Shown here: one piece after another, positions 47,846-60,329 of the stretch
Position numbering within the stretch: position 1 is the first letter of the stretch
Layout: the number at the start of each line of letters is the position of its first letter
NCBI GenBank assembly: GCA_029204225.1
Contig: CM055095.1
Coordinates: 77,509,488-77,573,487 of the forward strand
DNA length: 64,000 bases
Source: Diphasiastrum complanatum
Lineage: Eukaryota; Streptophyta; Lycopodiopsida; Lycopodiales; Lycopodiaceae
Direction: 5' to 3'
Position numbers and translations under genes: made by a program
The notes under the pieces: model-generated
What the model saw: the letters and a program-made list of their open reading frames with translations, nothing else
Database searches by the model: none
Told to the model about the DNA's origin: nothing

Positions 47846-48525
47846 TCCTCACTTTACACAATGCATAGTTACTTGAGGCAAGCCTATTATTGGCTTCCAA
47901 CATGACTCCACTTGATGTAGTCATGTAGCAATGACCTGATCTTCTCTTTCAACCTATTTCAATGCACATAGCACTCATTTGAATAGCAACAAATTTTTTC
48001 AAAAAAAATCACAAAGATTTGAAACTATCTCAAAAATTCTTTTCTAGCACTTATGCCAAGCAAATCAACACATAGAATCATGGAATCTTGATCAACCTAT
48101 AATCTATCCTCAATTCAATGACTTTTGCCACTTTCTAAGATTGAAACACACTCAAATGAATTAAATCAACCTCACTATCTAGAGATCCAATCAAAATTAG
48201 GGTTTTGACAAAATCACAAAAAATTGACTATTCCAAATCTACATGCAAATGCTGAAAATTTGATATGCAATCTATTAGCCACCACTTAGGCTGATACAAT
48301 GATCCAAAAATAGGCCAAATCCAACATGTGAATTCAAAAATCAGAATTGATCAAGTTTATAAACCTATATAGGGTTTTTATCTACAAAAGATCCAATCTA
48401 CAATTGCAAAAAACTCGATTTTGGTGTAGAATCCAATCTAGCATTCTCTAGCCTTGCTATCTTCACCAAGTCATTGATGGATATGATTTCCTCCTTCATA
48501 ACCTAAAACATAAGATCTGATACCA
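47846..48525 (-). pseudogene. older copia element, part 2: gag start, leader and primer site
   Basis: The gag ATG is at 47924-47922 and the first codons (LEANNRLASSNYAL, KVRMD) run up to the young insertion. The frame resumes at 41997 with SLLEMN, so the insertion split codons near residue 28. Bases 47925-48510 are leader. A primer word TGGTATCAGAT (48525-48515) abuts the LTR. Confidence 0.85.
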
Positions 48526-49171
48526 TGTGAAGGATTTCATATCAATGATGATCTAATCCACAAAAAGATCTTGGTTTACAAAAGAAGCTACTTTACCAAT
48601 CTCACCAATGTAGAAAAATCAGCATCTACAAACAAAATAAGATGCAAACTCTATTAGAACTTGATCATACATGAATAAAAACATAGATAGAAGCTACTTT
48701 CCGTACAAAAACAGTACCCTACTATATTTCACATGTGTGAACCTGAAAATACAAATATAGATCATTCTACACATAGAATTGCAAGATAACACAAGTATAG
48801 TGCACCATTGGATAGTAGAATCCAAGAGAACCATGTATAAGCATAAAATGAGATAGAGAAGAGAGAAGCTATGATTCTCCACGAGTTACATCCTTTTATA
48901 ACAGGTCCAAACCCTATTTGGTCACTTGGCTTTCTCTCCAAAATGTAAACCCTACCATTTTTGGGACTAGATGCAATGTACCCAACATTCAAATTTGAAT
49001 CTACTCAAACTCGACTTCTAGCTTTTCCTATATTTCCATATAGGTAATTGAAATGCATTCAAGACTAGTATAACTTTGAAAAGTCAAACTCTAAGTCTAA
49101 AATAAAGTTGGCCTCAATTTGCCAAATATAGAAATTTAGCAAATATGATTAAACTAGTTGAATCTTTCACA
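48526..49171 (-). repeat. 5' LTR of the older copia (646 bp)
   Basis: On the minus strand it runs from TGTGAAAGATTC (49171) to GAAATCCTTCACA (48526). It has the same TGTGAAA/TTTCACA ends as the young family member and is adjacent to the primer site. No matching 3' LTR remains. Confidence 0.8.
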
Positions 49172-50690
49172 AGAAGTTGCTTCTTGTACCTCGACCAAGG
49201 AAGCATGGGATTCCTTGAAGGACATGTATGAATCAAAAATACCTCTAAGATGTTTATTTGAAGGAATCTAGTCCTACAAAGCATGCGGAAGAGTGGTGAG
49301 TTTATTAGAGTCAAATCAGTCAATATGGAATTAAGCTCCATAGGTGATAAGATCAAATAGAGTGAGATTGTCCAAGTCATCTTGAATGGATTGGGAGATG
49401 AGTACTTCAATCTTGTTCAAAGTTTTTCTATCCAAGAAACCCTTCCATCCATTGAGAACTCCAAAGTGTTCAAATAGTTGAGGAAAATAGGATCCAACAT
49501 GCCAAAGCTAGGATGAGGTCTTTATCCTTGCACAAAGGTAATGATGAGGCAAACTTCTCCATCAAAGGGAAGTGGCAAGGCAAAAAATCCAGCAAGCAAC
49601 AAGGAGGTGATCAATCAAAGGATTAAGAAGCCCAATCAAGCTCAAAGAAGAAGAGTAAGAAGGACAAATCCAAGCTCAAGTGTTTCTATTTTGTGGCAAG
49701 AAAGTGCACTTTGCATGTGAGTGTTTCAAGAAGAAACATGCACAAAGAGAGGACAAGCAAGAGAATATTGCAATTGAGGAGAGAAAGATGATGGAAAATT
49801 ATCTTTGATGGCATCAAAACTTCATCAACATGCAAGGACAACTCAAAGGACAATCGGTGGATACATAGTGGGGCATCTTCCCAAATGACCTTTTTTTTTC
49901 TCAACTCTACTATCTTATTAGGGTGCTAAGAAGTCAAATTTTACAGCAAATGAGCAAGAATGTCGTGTTGAAGGTGTTGGTACAATTCCTTTATGCAAAT
50001 GATCTTCAAAAAGATCGAATCTAGACAATGTACTTATTGCGGCTTCTATTACCAAAAGTCTTTTGGGTGTGGGTCAATATCTAAATAAAGGCTTTGATGT
50101 TCATTTTAAACATGGTGTTTTTTCTATTCTCAAGGATAATAAGTTTATGGCAAATGGCTTTAGTGGAACTTTGGCACAAGAAGCTAGGCCATCCTAATCT
50201 CGAATCCATGGAGATGATATGCAAAAAGGGGTTAGCACTTGGCCTACCAAATTCCTTTAGCAAAAGTGATAAGAATTGTGAAGCTTGTAGTCTTTCAGAG
50301 ACACAAAAGCTTGCTTTTTGAAGGTCAATCATTAGATCTCTCACTCCTTTAGAGATTGTTCATTCAGATGTGCATATCTTTTCACATGAATCAATGGTGG
50401 TGTAAAAATGTATGTGATATTCATAGATGACTATCCTACATTCACTTGGATCTACCTTTTATCCTTGAAAATTTTTGTGTTTGAAACTTTTGTCAAGTAC
50501 AAAGCTCTTGTTGAAAATCAACTCAATGCTAGAATCAAAGTTTGGAGGGGAATACATTTCTTCTAGGATAAAAGAGTTTGGTAGTTTTCATGGCACAAGG
50601 TGTGAATATACTTGTCCCTACACTCCACAACAAAATGTGGTGGCCAAGAGGAAGAATAGGAGTCTTTACTTTATGGGCTGAAGCAATTTT
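49172..50690 (+). pseudogene. third copia element, gag to integrase, plus orientation, decayed
   Basis: Gag begins abruptly at 49172 (STKEAWDSLKDMYESK), so the 5' part lies beyond the element inserted there. It continues with QVILNGLGDEYFNLVQSFSI, Lys-rich linkers and a broken knuckle at about 49680-49730. A protease remnant is at about 49860, a pre-integrase block at 50094-50321 (VELWHKKLGHPNLESMEMIC, NCEACSLSETQKLAF), and integrase at 50340-50680 (EYTCPYTPQQNVVAKRKNRS). Many stops and frameshifts make it dead. RT and RNase H are absent. Confidence 0.8.
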
Positions 50691-51300
50691 TGCATTTGGG
50701 AGCACCCATACCTATAACAATAACCATCCCAACGATGGTGAGACCTTTTGGATGGTGGAGACATCATGGTGAAAGTCTCTCATGCCTTCACATAGTGAGA
50801 ATTAAACTCTCCCACAACATCCCTTTATCATGCACAAAACTTCCACTACCTTGAGGTTGGATTAGGGAGGGTTGCTAGTACCATCTATGTAGAGGTTGCA
50901 ACTAGCATGCCACAAGAGGTTGGCCCACCTTGCATATTTCGTGGTGAGGGTGAGAGTCAAGTCTCAGTCTTAATGTCTTTTTCTTGCTCCCGTGAGACTC
51001 GTTCTTACTTCTTCATGTCCTGTTTCTTGCTCCCGTGAGACTCGTTCTTACTTTTTCATGTCCTGTTTCTTGCTCATGTGTGATCAGGTCTGAGGACACC
51101 CATTTGAGCAAGCAACCTTTTTTCAAAGTCTTTGAGAGAGTGAGGAATCTATGTTGAACTTTTCTTCAAAGTCTTCAAAATATCTGATCGATTTATCTTG
51201 TTCAGCAGCCTTGAATTAATTATAGTAACACGTCTCTTTCCTGAAACAACACGTATTTTGACTCTTCAGCTCCACATCCAGCATCCATCCGTCTTTCTCC
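50691..51300. other. no recognisable gene upstream of LTPG
   Basis: Contains the 43-bp tandem repeat at 50981-51080. Its right part is likely promoter or leader DNA of the LTPG gene. I could not place a convincing TATA box. Confidence 0.4.
50981..51080. repeat. 43-bp tandem repeat, about 2.3 copies
   Basis: TTCTTGCTCCCGTGAG starts at 50981 and 51024, and a partial TTCTTGCTC starts at 51067. Period is exactly 43. Confidence 0.85.
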
Positions 51301-51397
51301 GACCGAGATCCTGTCTTTTTAAGTAGATTGCATTGCAAGAGCCATTTCCCAGGTTGGTTCTCAAAGGTTGTGCAAAAGCTGCTTGCAATTGCAAAGA

Positions 51398-51400
<3 letters not shown>

Positions 51401-51488
<88 letters not shown>
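51401..51488. repeat. (CT)44 microsatellite upstream of LTPG
   Basis: 88-base CT run ending about 170 bases before the chosen LTPG start. It is probably in the promoter or 5' UTR. Confidence 0.97.
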
Positions 51489-51491
<3 letters not shown>

Positions 51492-51657
51492 CGCTCTCTG
51501 GCCATAAAAAGCAGCACGTTTTTTTTATTCTTAAGCCACAGATCCTGTCTCAATGCCCTTGCCAGTGGATCTCATTGCGGGAACCATTTCCCAACTGGGT
51601 TCTGCTGGAATTTGCAACAGGTACTCGCAATCACATATGGGCCTCAGCACAGTGCAA

Positions 51658-52580
51658 ATGGACAAGATGCTGCTGCATATAACAGTCATTTCAGCATGGT
51701 GTGTGGCATATTCAATGGCAATGTCCCCGGCTCCAGCGCCCCAGATAGATTGTACCTCTCAGATCAGTGCACTAATTCCATGCCTTGGCTATGTACAAGG
51801 CACAGTGAAGGTCCCTCCTCCTGATTGCTGCATAAGCCTGTCTTTTGTGGTGAAGAACACTCCATTGTGTCTGTGCCAGTTGTTGAACAGTCCTCAAGCT
51901 GGTAGTGCTGGCGTGAACGAAAGCATTGCTTTGGAGCTTCCAGCCAAGTGCGGCATCCATAATGCTAATGTCAACCAGTGCCCAGGTGAGCCACTACTAC
52001 AACAGTCTGGACTTAAAAAATTCAGGTTCTTTGATGGTAGTCTTATGTAAATCGGCTTGCAGTGTTGAGTAGGCATTTGCAGGCATCATAACTAGCGAGT
52101 GAATGGGACTGATTTCGAAAATTTGTATAAAAAAAGATGTCATGTGTCTATATGTTGTTGGATGCTATGTATGAATCAACCTCTATATATTTGTTTGTTT
52201 AATCACCATCAAAAAATTGGGTTTGGTATATTAGCTTCGTGTTTAGAAGTGTTTATTTATTTTTCCCTTGTATGATCTTACTTGTTTGTTAACTAGAGTT
52301 GAAATCTTGACCTCAAGAAGATGAAAATGAACTTTTCACCAACATGCCACTTATTGGCAAACTCATGCGTAATTGTTAAATCCAATATGTTGCCACTCAT
52401 TTGTGTCCGGGAATATTATCAGGATTGGCCCCATCTCCTCAGGCGGGGGGTACAACTCCGGGCGTTGGCGGATCTTCAACTCCAATGGCTAATTCTCCAA
52501 ATGCTGCATTCGTCTCTACTCCAACTAACATGGTGTACCTAGCATTTCTTGCAACGTGCCTATTGTTCTTAGTAAACTAG
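51658..52580 (+). CDS. GPI-anchored non-specific lipid-transfer protein (LTPG type), two exons
   Basis: Exons are 51658-51985 and 52423-52580 with a GT-AG intron of 437 bp (phase 1), giving 161 residues. An N-terminal signal peptide (MDKMLLHITVISAWCVAYS) precedes the mature domain. That domain has the full eight-cysteine pattern of plant lipid-transfer proteins: C near 30, C near 40, CC near 56, CLC near 72-74, C near 99 and C near 109. Exon 2 encodes a Ser/Pro/Gly/Thr-rich linker and a hydrophobic tail (MVYLAFLATCLLFLVN), the signal for GPI attachment. The protein is therefore expected on the outer face of the plasma membrane, carrying lipids for cuticle, suberin or sporopollenin layers by family analogy. 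ATG 51658 is preferred because it places the signal peptide at the N-terminus. In-frame ATGs at 51553 and 51637 would add 35 or 7 residues. No damage is seen. Confidence 0.9.
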
Positions 52581-53772
52581 ATATATATTTTCGGAGTGCT
52601 CCAACTTTAGTTTTGTGGATAGTTATAGTTTCTAAGGTATCATGTATCATCTAGGTCAAGGGTCTAGTTAGGAAGCATGGTCTTACGATTTGTTACATGG
52701 ATTAAATAGATTTTAGAAGGATTTGATATCTTATAATCGAGTTAAGTAAAATTTCCCCTTATAATGTAGCATTATTTCCTTTGTTGGAGGGCAATAATAT
52801 ATGAACTTGTGGTCTATTTATTATAGGGTCCTTCTCACACATTTGCATTGATCAATCACACACAATTTGATGCTATTGCTAGAAATTAATTCCTACCTCT
52901 TGAACCGTTCTAAAATAAGGACTTTTTTTGCTCTTTGTTGTTGCATCCCTAAACTAGCATGTTACTAAGATCCTTCTTTCTCCCCAAGGAGGTGAGCATT
53001 GTGATGGAATGTTAACGATTCCTTATAAGCAGCTGGTTTTGTTAATCTATTGATGGCATGCAAATAATTGACATGCAAATTTAGAGGGTTTTGTTTTTTG
53101 TCTAGAAAAGAAGGTTGTTCTTATATCTGAATTTCTAGAAGCATAAGTTCTACACTCTTATCAAATTGCAACGCCACTCTAATCAATATGAATTATATTT
53201 ATTTCATGTTTGGTTTTATGAATGAAATGCAATTGGCTTTCAGGAGCATGTTATCGACTACATTGGAAAATGTGAGTTGCATTTTTCTTGCAAGTATAGA
53301 ACTTAGGCTAGCCAATGATGTTGGCACCATGAAGTTGTATTGCGTTCTACAATTTATATATCAATATCTAATTTGAGGACACCTGTTAGAGTATTGCTAT
53401 TAAGTCGATCAGCTTTGTAGTATTGGCCAAAATGACATGAATCGCATTACTATTAAATGCAAATCTATTGGATGGAAATGCAATTATATTGGCTAAACGG
53501 ATAACATAATGAAAAACTACAACAATGATTGTTAATATGAGATAGAACTCCCCCAAAATTGGAATGAAAGCTAGCTTTTAGTTTTGAACGAATCAACATA
53601 ATCAATATCAAACTTGTAAAATGTGAAGTGAATATGCTACATTAGGTTGCAGGAACATGATGTAAATGTCATCTAAAACTTGTACAAAAAATTGAAAATT
53701 GGAAAAGAATTATTAATAATTCAACAAATGATCATGTGTCAAGTTCATGAAAATGTAAAAAAAACATGATGT
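52581..53772. other. gene-free; LTPG 3' UTR and AT-rich spacer
   Basis: No protein words on either strand. The first few hundred bases are likely the LTPG 3' UTR. No clear terminator or RNA gene is seen. Confidence 0.5.
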
Positions 53773-56700
53773 CTAGGTCCTATTAAAAGTACATAAACTA
53801 TGAAAAAGATGAAATGCCAGAAATTGGTAGCCAAGGTCTTTAAGTGCCATACTTTGTGAATCTCGATTTTGAAAAGTTTTAAGTGATACTAGATGGTCTT
53901 TATCCGCACTATGGACTCCGAGATCATCCAAATAGATTTCAAGAAATTTCTGCAAGTAGTCTTTAAGGCAAACTGCATTACTCTTTGAAATGAACTAGGT
54001 GCATTACAAAGTCCAAACAGTATAACTCTATAGGCATAAGTTTCTCATTATGTTGCAGAAGCTGTTTTGTGACGAACTGCAGGTGCGATCTTGACTTGGT
54101 TGTAATCACTAAATCCATCCAAAAAACTATATGTTTTAGGTCTAGCAAGGCGGTCCAAAATGCTTTCAGTAAAGGGTAACGGAAAGTGATCCTTTCGTGT
54201 CACTTTGTTCAAAGCTTTGAGATTCACACAAATTCTCATCTTCTCATTATTCTTAGGAACGATGACAATTGGTGGAACCCATTCTGTATGTTTGATATCA
54301 TAAATAAAGTCATCTTCAAGTAGCCTTTGTAGCTCTTTTCTTATAAGTTCAGTAACGTTTGGATTACAATGATAAAATTTTGTGACCCTTGGAACTACAT
54401 CAAGCATTAACGGTATCATATGCTCAATAATCGAGGTAGGAATTCCCTTGAGATCCTTGTACATCCAAGCAAAACAATCTTGGTACTTGATCAATAACTT
54501 TCTTAATGCTTAAAATTGTTCAGGAGTTAGTTGTGCTCCAACTTGAACAGTTTTCTCTGGCTCTCCTGGTCCAGCAAGATTCATTGGCTGGTCAATCGTA
54601 AACTTTCTTTGATTCTGTTACTTACTCTTCTGGTTCACGATGAGCCTTGGGTAACATAATCACAACATCATCCAAAGTATATCGCTTGAAATGCTTTGGC
54701 ATATCATGTTGGACTTCCTCTGATTATTCCTTTTCAAAAGGGTTGATCTTTGATCTCCATTTAATCTTCTTGGTAGGAATCGATCGTAGAGGCGAAGATT
54801 TCCTAGAAGATGTGCTCTTCTCTGAAGGTGACGATTTTCTTGATGGTGATTTCTTGCGAGAAATCTGACTTGAAGAATCATCTTTGACCTTTTCCTTTCC
54901 TTTATCTAATAAAGGTGGTACATTCTTAGAATCAATTTTTTGAGATGATTTTTCTCATTTTAGGACCGTATTGTAGTGTTGCTTAGCTTGTTTCTTTGTC
55001 ATTGGTCCTGCCATCTTTTTTTCCTTCAATATAACTACTTTTGGCGGTTTTATTGTCGGTGCATCCGGAATATCTTGAACTCCAAATCTTGTAGGATCCA
55101 TGTCATTGAGGATTTGCTCATCGGTAAGTTCTACATCTCCATCGTAAGTCAATGCATGACTAACATGTATTAGATCATTTTCAATCGGATCTGGAATTGG
55201 ATTAGTGGTTATCCAAGCCAAATTCATCATATTCAATGAAAGAGTGATTGGCATATCCAAAGTTTGATCAAGTAAGAAAATTTTGCTCAATTTGGATTGT
55301 AAGTCCATTACTACAAAAGTAATGACAAACTACACTCCAGTTATTTTGACAGGTACGTCTTCAACCATTCCTCTTGGATGCACTGTGTTTGATAAGTCAG
55401 CTTAATGGCAAAAGTGGCAGGCTTCAACTTTGTAAGTCCCCATTTTGCACATGGCTTGGTTGAAATTAGGTTAACTCCTGAACCTCCATCAATCACGGCT
55501 GCTTCTTTACCAAATTGTCTATGTTGTATTGGCAGGGTGATGTTTTTCTGCTCACTTTCCTAGGCAGTTCCTACATTGAGTACTTCATTCAATTCTTCAA
55601 ACCCGACACAAAAAAGTGGCTTTTGACGGACTTGTGGTTCCATTTGAGTCAATCTTTCTGCTAATACTTCTTTTGCTTTAAGCACCAGTTTGAAAAATTC
55701 TCCCAATGTAATATCCATCTTGTTAGACAGAATATTTACGATCATTTCTGTTTGCGATGCTTCTGGTCTTGTCATCTTGAAGGGTTCTTAATGATTGTGC
55801 AACTGTGTTTTAACATTCGTTCTTGGATCTGCTTGTGGCATAGATGAAGAATGGACTTTGATTGCTGCTTTAGTGGCTTCCAAGGATTATTCTTCTTGCA
55901 ACTATTTAATCCACTATCTCATATGTTGATATCTTTTCTTTTTTGTTTTGAGATTCAGAGACACCCCTAATGCGGTAAGTATATATGTAGCTGGTGTAGA
56001 TTCAGCAGGTACTGGATCAACTAGAACCTCCTTCTATTTTTGAGCTCTGGTAACAACCATCAAGGGTATAGTTGGTTCAGATTGAACTACTGGCCTTTTC
56101 TTGATCACTGGAGCAGTAACCAGTGGTGGTTTGGGTCTTGTAGAACATTCCTTATAACAGTGTCCATAACCACATTCTCTACAAAATGGTATAAACTTCT
56201 CTTTGTTTGGACATTCAGCAACTCTATGATTCTCTCCACATGCAAAACATCCAAGTGGTGCTCTGGACCATTCTCTAGCTGCTTGTTGTTGCGCAACAAC
56301 ATAGATAGCATACTGCTCTAAAGGACCACTCTCAAGATCGCTGCTATAGTTCCATTGCTCATTACTAGGATAAGGTTCTGGTTCCCTTAGATTTGCAGAA
56401 GAAGCACTCTATCCCGTTGGAGCTGGCAAAGCTAGTCGTTCTAGAAATCCAAGAGCAAAATTGAAAGGCTTCCCATCAGAACCCTTTGAATAAATAGGTT
56501 CTTGATACTGAAGCTTAGCATATCTTTGCTGGATAGTCCGAGGATTAAACGAGCAAAAGGCTATTTCATGTCCCATAGAGTTACACAAATGACAAATAGT
56601 ATTCGTCATTTGTTGTTTCAATGTTGGACATTCATTCATAGTGTGATTGCCTGCACAAATTGAGCAAATTTTTCTGGTCCTTTGTTCGCTTTACCATGGC

Positions 56701-57203
56701 TTTCAGCTTTTCGTCAAATTGGGATTGCATTTTTTCTAGTTGCATCTGTGGTTTTTGACCAAGTTTCTTGAACTCATCAATCATCTTCTCTGCAGTAACA
56801 TTGATATTTGTTAATGCAATAGTGGTGGATGTTGTTGTGGATGTTGTCATGTATAAGGCAACATTCCAACATTTGGTTCGTCATCCAAATCTTTGTCCTC
56901 CTCATGAATTGCATCGTCCATAGCACTTTGTATTGTAGCGTATTCATTATGGCGTTTTAGCTCGCGTCTAGTATTTTTAGGTAGACCTGCTAGGAACCAC
57001 ATAATCAAAGCATCGTCATCGATTAGATCGGGATCACACTCAGATCTGAGGTATTTAACCCATTCGATATAATCGTGTACTGCTTCTCGCTTTCCCATTT
57101 TAATTTTACTTAAAAGGAGAAAGGGCTCTTCCATAAATTTTTTGGGCTTAAATCTCGTAATTGGAATAATTGGTGGTGGGTTCAGTGGTCCTTGTTCAAC
57201 CAT
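53773..57203 (-). pseudogene. Tat-like Ty3/gypsy element: gag, protease, RT
   Basis: Read downward. Gag starts at ATG 57203 (FLLLSKIKMGKREAVHDYIE, LIMWFLAGLPKNTRREL) and runs to 56850. A Thr-rich and coiled linker is at 56850-56640. Knuckles are at about 56600 (CHLCNSMGHEIAFC) and about 56245-56100 (CFACGENHRVAEC, CRECGYGHCYKEC). The protease at about 55510-55480 reads AVIDGGSGVNLI. A spacer (55308-54660) is Lys/Arg/Ser-rich. RT at 54494-53773 has FAWMYKDLKGIPTSI, FLDGFSDYNQVKIAP and YLDDLGVHS. The RT frame shifts at about 54050, and stops break gag and the spacer. Sequence is lost below 53773, so the end of RT, RNase H and integrase are missing. Three knuckles in one gag is more than the usual one or two. 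Confidence 0.85.
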
Positions 57204-58589
57204 AATTCCAAATTACGTCAATCATACAATGAGATTGGATCTAGATTTTTCAATAATATCCTATCTCAAATCAGATCAAATCTGTAATCTTTACCTCTTG
57301 AAATAATCAGATTTTTAATTTTTGAAAATTAGATCTTGATCGAGGGATCGACACTTCTAAGAATAGTGATTTCATAGAATCCAAATCCAACTGTAATATA
57401 ATTGCTCAAAATTTTGACAGAGGCTAGATCTGGAAAATCAAAACCTATAAATAGTATGGACATAGAATTCTTGGACGAAGGTTGACTCGACGAAGGTTCT
57501 TTAGTGCTATTTAAGATTTAAAAAATCTCTGATCTGGCTGTTTTATGACAAATCTGAACAAATTAACTTTCGCCAAACTCATAGAGAGTAAATCTGACTC
57601 AGATAAGACTAGGGTAGAACTAGCGAAGGTTCTGATGGACAAACAATATGGTTTTTGTAGTTTGGCGAGGGTAAAAATGAAGATTTTTCAAGATGCTGGT
57701 AATAATAATGTTCACCTAACTCAAAAATGGTGATTTATTATAAATAGTATCTTCAAAATTTCCAGCAAAGGTTATGGTAAAGGTTACAAATGTAATGCTG
57801 TTGCTTTTGTAAAAAACAGTCCTTTTTGATAAAAATAGATTAATATGACATGTGGCCTTTGCTTATCATTCGCCAAACTCATTGATGAACCAAAATAGTA
57901 AGTCAGACTAACACAGACTTTGGCAAATGTTTCAAGTGAAGGTTCTTTTGAGAAAACTGATAATTTTGTAAAAAGGTGTCAAACTTTTCACAAAAAATTA
58001 CCAACCACTAGATGAACAGCCACTTTGACCTTCTATTGTTAGAATTAACGTTTGTCGACCTGGCAATAGATAGATCTAAATCACACCTATGTACAGTGAA
58101 TAAAACAAAGAGTATTTTTTTGTATGTTTTAGAGTTTTGAGTGTTTTTTGGTGTTTTCTGATGGTTTTTCTGATGTTTCTGCAAATATGCTGAGAAGGAA
58201 TGTTTGCCCTTTAAACTCAAGGTTTTGTGAGAAAAATTGAACGTGCCTGCAACTCGGCGAACGTTTCCTGAAAGAGGATAACAAGTTGTCAACTTTGATG
58301 ACAATTTTGCCTCCTTTTGACCAAAATCTGGCAGATTTGACTAATTTTTGTTGTTTTTTTTTTCTAATTTCGCAAATCCAAATGGATCTTAAGAATGGTG
58401 ATCTGAATAGCTTCCCCTACTCAAATCAAAATAAATTTCAAACAAGAAGATCCACTCAAATCAAGCAAAAACACTCCAAATTTAAACCTAAAATGCAATT
58501 TTAACACTATTCATGGCAAGACAAGATGTCTAATACAAGCTAACCATCAACCAAACATGTTGTAAATTGAAAAATTGGCGTAGCTCCAT
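57204..58589 (-). other. long 5' leader of the gypsy element
   Basis: Non-coding, about 1.4 kb, with repeated (C/T)GAAGGTT words (at about 57478, 57495 and 57624, among others) and CGCCAAACTCAT words (57579 and 57872). Short open frames are chance. Confidence 0.55.
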
Positions 58590-58602
58590 GGCAACGGCGC
58601 CA
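58590..58602 (-). other. primer-binding site, tRNA-Asp type
   Basis: TGGCGCCGTTGCC on the minus strand is the primer word of Tat/Athila-type gypsy elements. It lies four bases inside the inferred LTR end. Confidence 0.8.
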
Positions 58603-58606
58603 AAAT

Positions 58607-59221
58607 TGTAGTGGGATTGTTTCTTATCCTATTCTCAAATCAAGATCCAAGCTCACAAGCATCAAGGAGATGAAGGTAGTCGTCACGCGGAGGTTCGATC
58701 CCCTGAGAGCGATAGCATATCTCATATTTCAGCATGTATGGAAGATCCACATCTAACTCTAACATCCATTAACACTACAACCATTAACTCGAAGATCCAA
58801 AATGATAATAGCTTACTCTTTTATTGCTATCTATAAATGAAATAACAATGTGATCACCATGTTGATAAAATTATAAACTCAAAGTGCCAAATCCCTCACA
58901 CCTTTTCTACTTGATCTAGATCTATCGCCAAACTCCAACATAGATGAACAGTACCTCCAGATTTTTTAAATGTGACTTTAAAATGGATGTCGGATTTCGA
59001 CATTATAGTTGGATGTCGGAATCCAACATCCAAGGTGGCAATCACATTTCAAATGTTTTTCAAGGTGGCATCTAACATGGATGTCAGATTTCGACATCAT
59101 TTATGTTGCATTGGATTTCGACGTCCATGTCAACGATCCACGAACTTTGTTAATTTAATATTTGTGCCTTGTGACATGGATGTCAATATTTGACAGATAA
59201 CTTACCCATCATATTCTGACA
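58607..59221 (-). repeat. probable 5' LTR of the gypsy element
   Basis: The inner edge (TCCCACTACA on the minus strand) is fixed by the primer site. The outer edge is a guess at TGTCAGAATATG (59221). The stretch contains repeated GGATGTC(G/A)GATTTCGACAT words at 58984 and 59080. No second LTR exists to confirm it. Confidence 0.4.
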
Positions 59222-59437
59222 CGGTATTCATTCTCTCTCCCTTGAAGCCCATTTTCTATTTGTGCAACTTGGGAGCGATTTTGGGGGTGATTCTTTAGCT
59301 CTTTTTGCCGCTCTCCTTGTAGTTTGGTTTGTTTTTTTGTTATGGTTTTGGTTATGTTTTGTTTTGGTTATAGCTTTTTGATTTGAGAAATTGTCAAAGA
59401 AAGAGAGACGGAATGAAAGGTAATGTTGGTATTTGTA

Positions 59438-59526
59438 GTGAAATGTGATTGAAAGGGATAATCATAATTTGTTTTGGTTTTTTGGTTTTGAAAAAAAAGA
59501 AAGAAAATTTGTGAGAGAAAGAGAGG

Positions 59527-59596
<70 letters not shown>

Positions 59597-59782
59597 CTGT
59601 AACAAAATGTGAATGAAAGAGATTGTGAGAAAATATACTTATGGTTTCTTATGGGTTTTTTTTTTTGGTTTTGAGAAAAGAGATAATATGTGTGTGAGGG
59701 AAAGAGAGAGAGAAGGAGAGGAAAAGGTTTAGGGTTAGAGGTGAAATGTGATTTAGCGAGATTGCGAATAGACAGATTGTGT

Positions 59783-59875
<93 letters not shown>
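59438..59875. repeat. diverged tandem repeat carrying (GT)33 and (GA)46 expansions
   Basis: Units start with GTGAAATGTGATT or a close variant at 59438, 59604 and 59741. Each is followed by GA-rich sequence and a TTTTGGTTTTGA word in the first two. (GT)n fills 59528-59594 and (GA)n 59784-59875. No gene is present from 59222 to 60329. Confidence 0.75.
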
Positions 59876-59878
<3 letters not shown>

Positions 59879-60329
59879 AATGTGTGTGTGTTTTTCGAGA
59901 GATTTTTGTGTGAAATATGACATTTACCTTGATAAATAGGCATTGAAGCAATGACTCTTGAAGTATTTCAAGCTTCAACCATCATAAGAAATTCACTCAG
60001 ACGATAGTGAGTCAGAGGAAAAAGACCAAAGACAACATGAGCAACCACAACAAAATGAACATGTCATTCCATGAAGATCAACATGAACAAGAATATGATA
60101 TCTTTTGAGACTAGAAATGGTAGAGACACCCGTTATATAAAACCTTTTATGATTTTTTGGAAATTTCCATTAATGTTGAATCTCAATTTTTTTTGATTAA
60201 TTTATTATGTCAAAAATGTTGCATTATTTGTCTCTTTCACTTTTCTTTGCAAATGTCATGCCTTCAATTTCATTAGATCTTTGGGTATCAAGTCTACTTA
60301 AATTTACAAAAGTGTCAAATATGGATTTC

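Noticed and set aside
51216-51401. Minus-strand frame upstream of LTPG as a divergent gene
   Set aside because: Short, no homology words, and it overlaps the probable LTPG leader.
58692-58701. tRNA-like B-box (GGTTCGATCC)
   Set aside because: No A-box, acceptor stem or cloverleaf can be built around it; it lies in the gypsy LTR.
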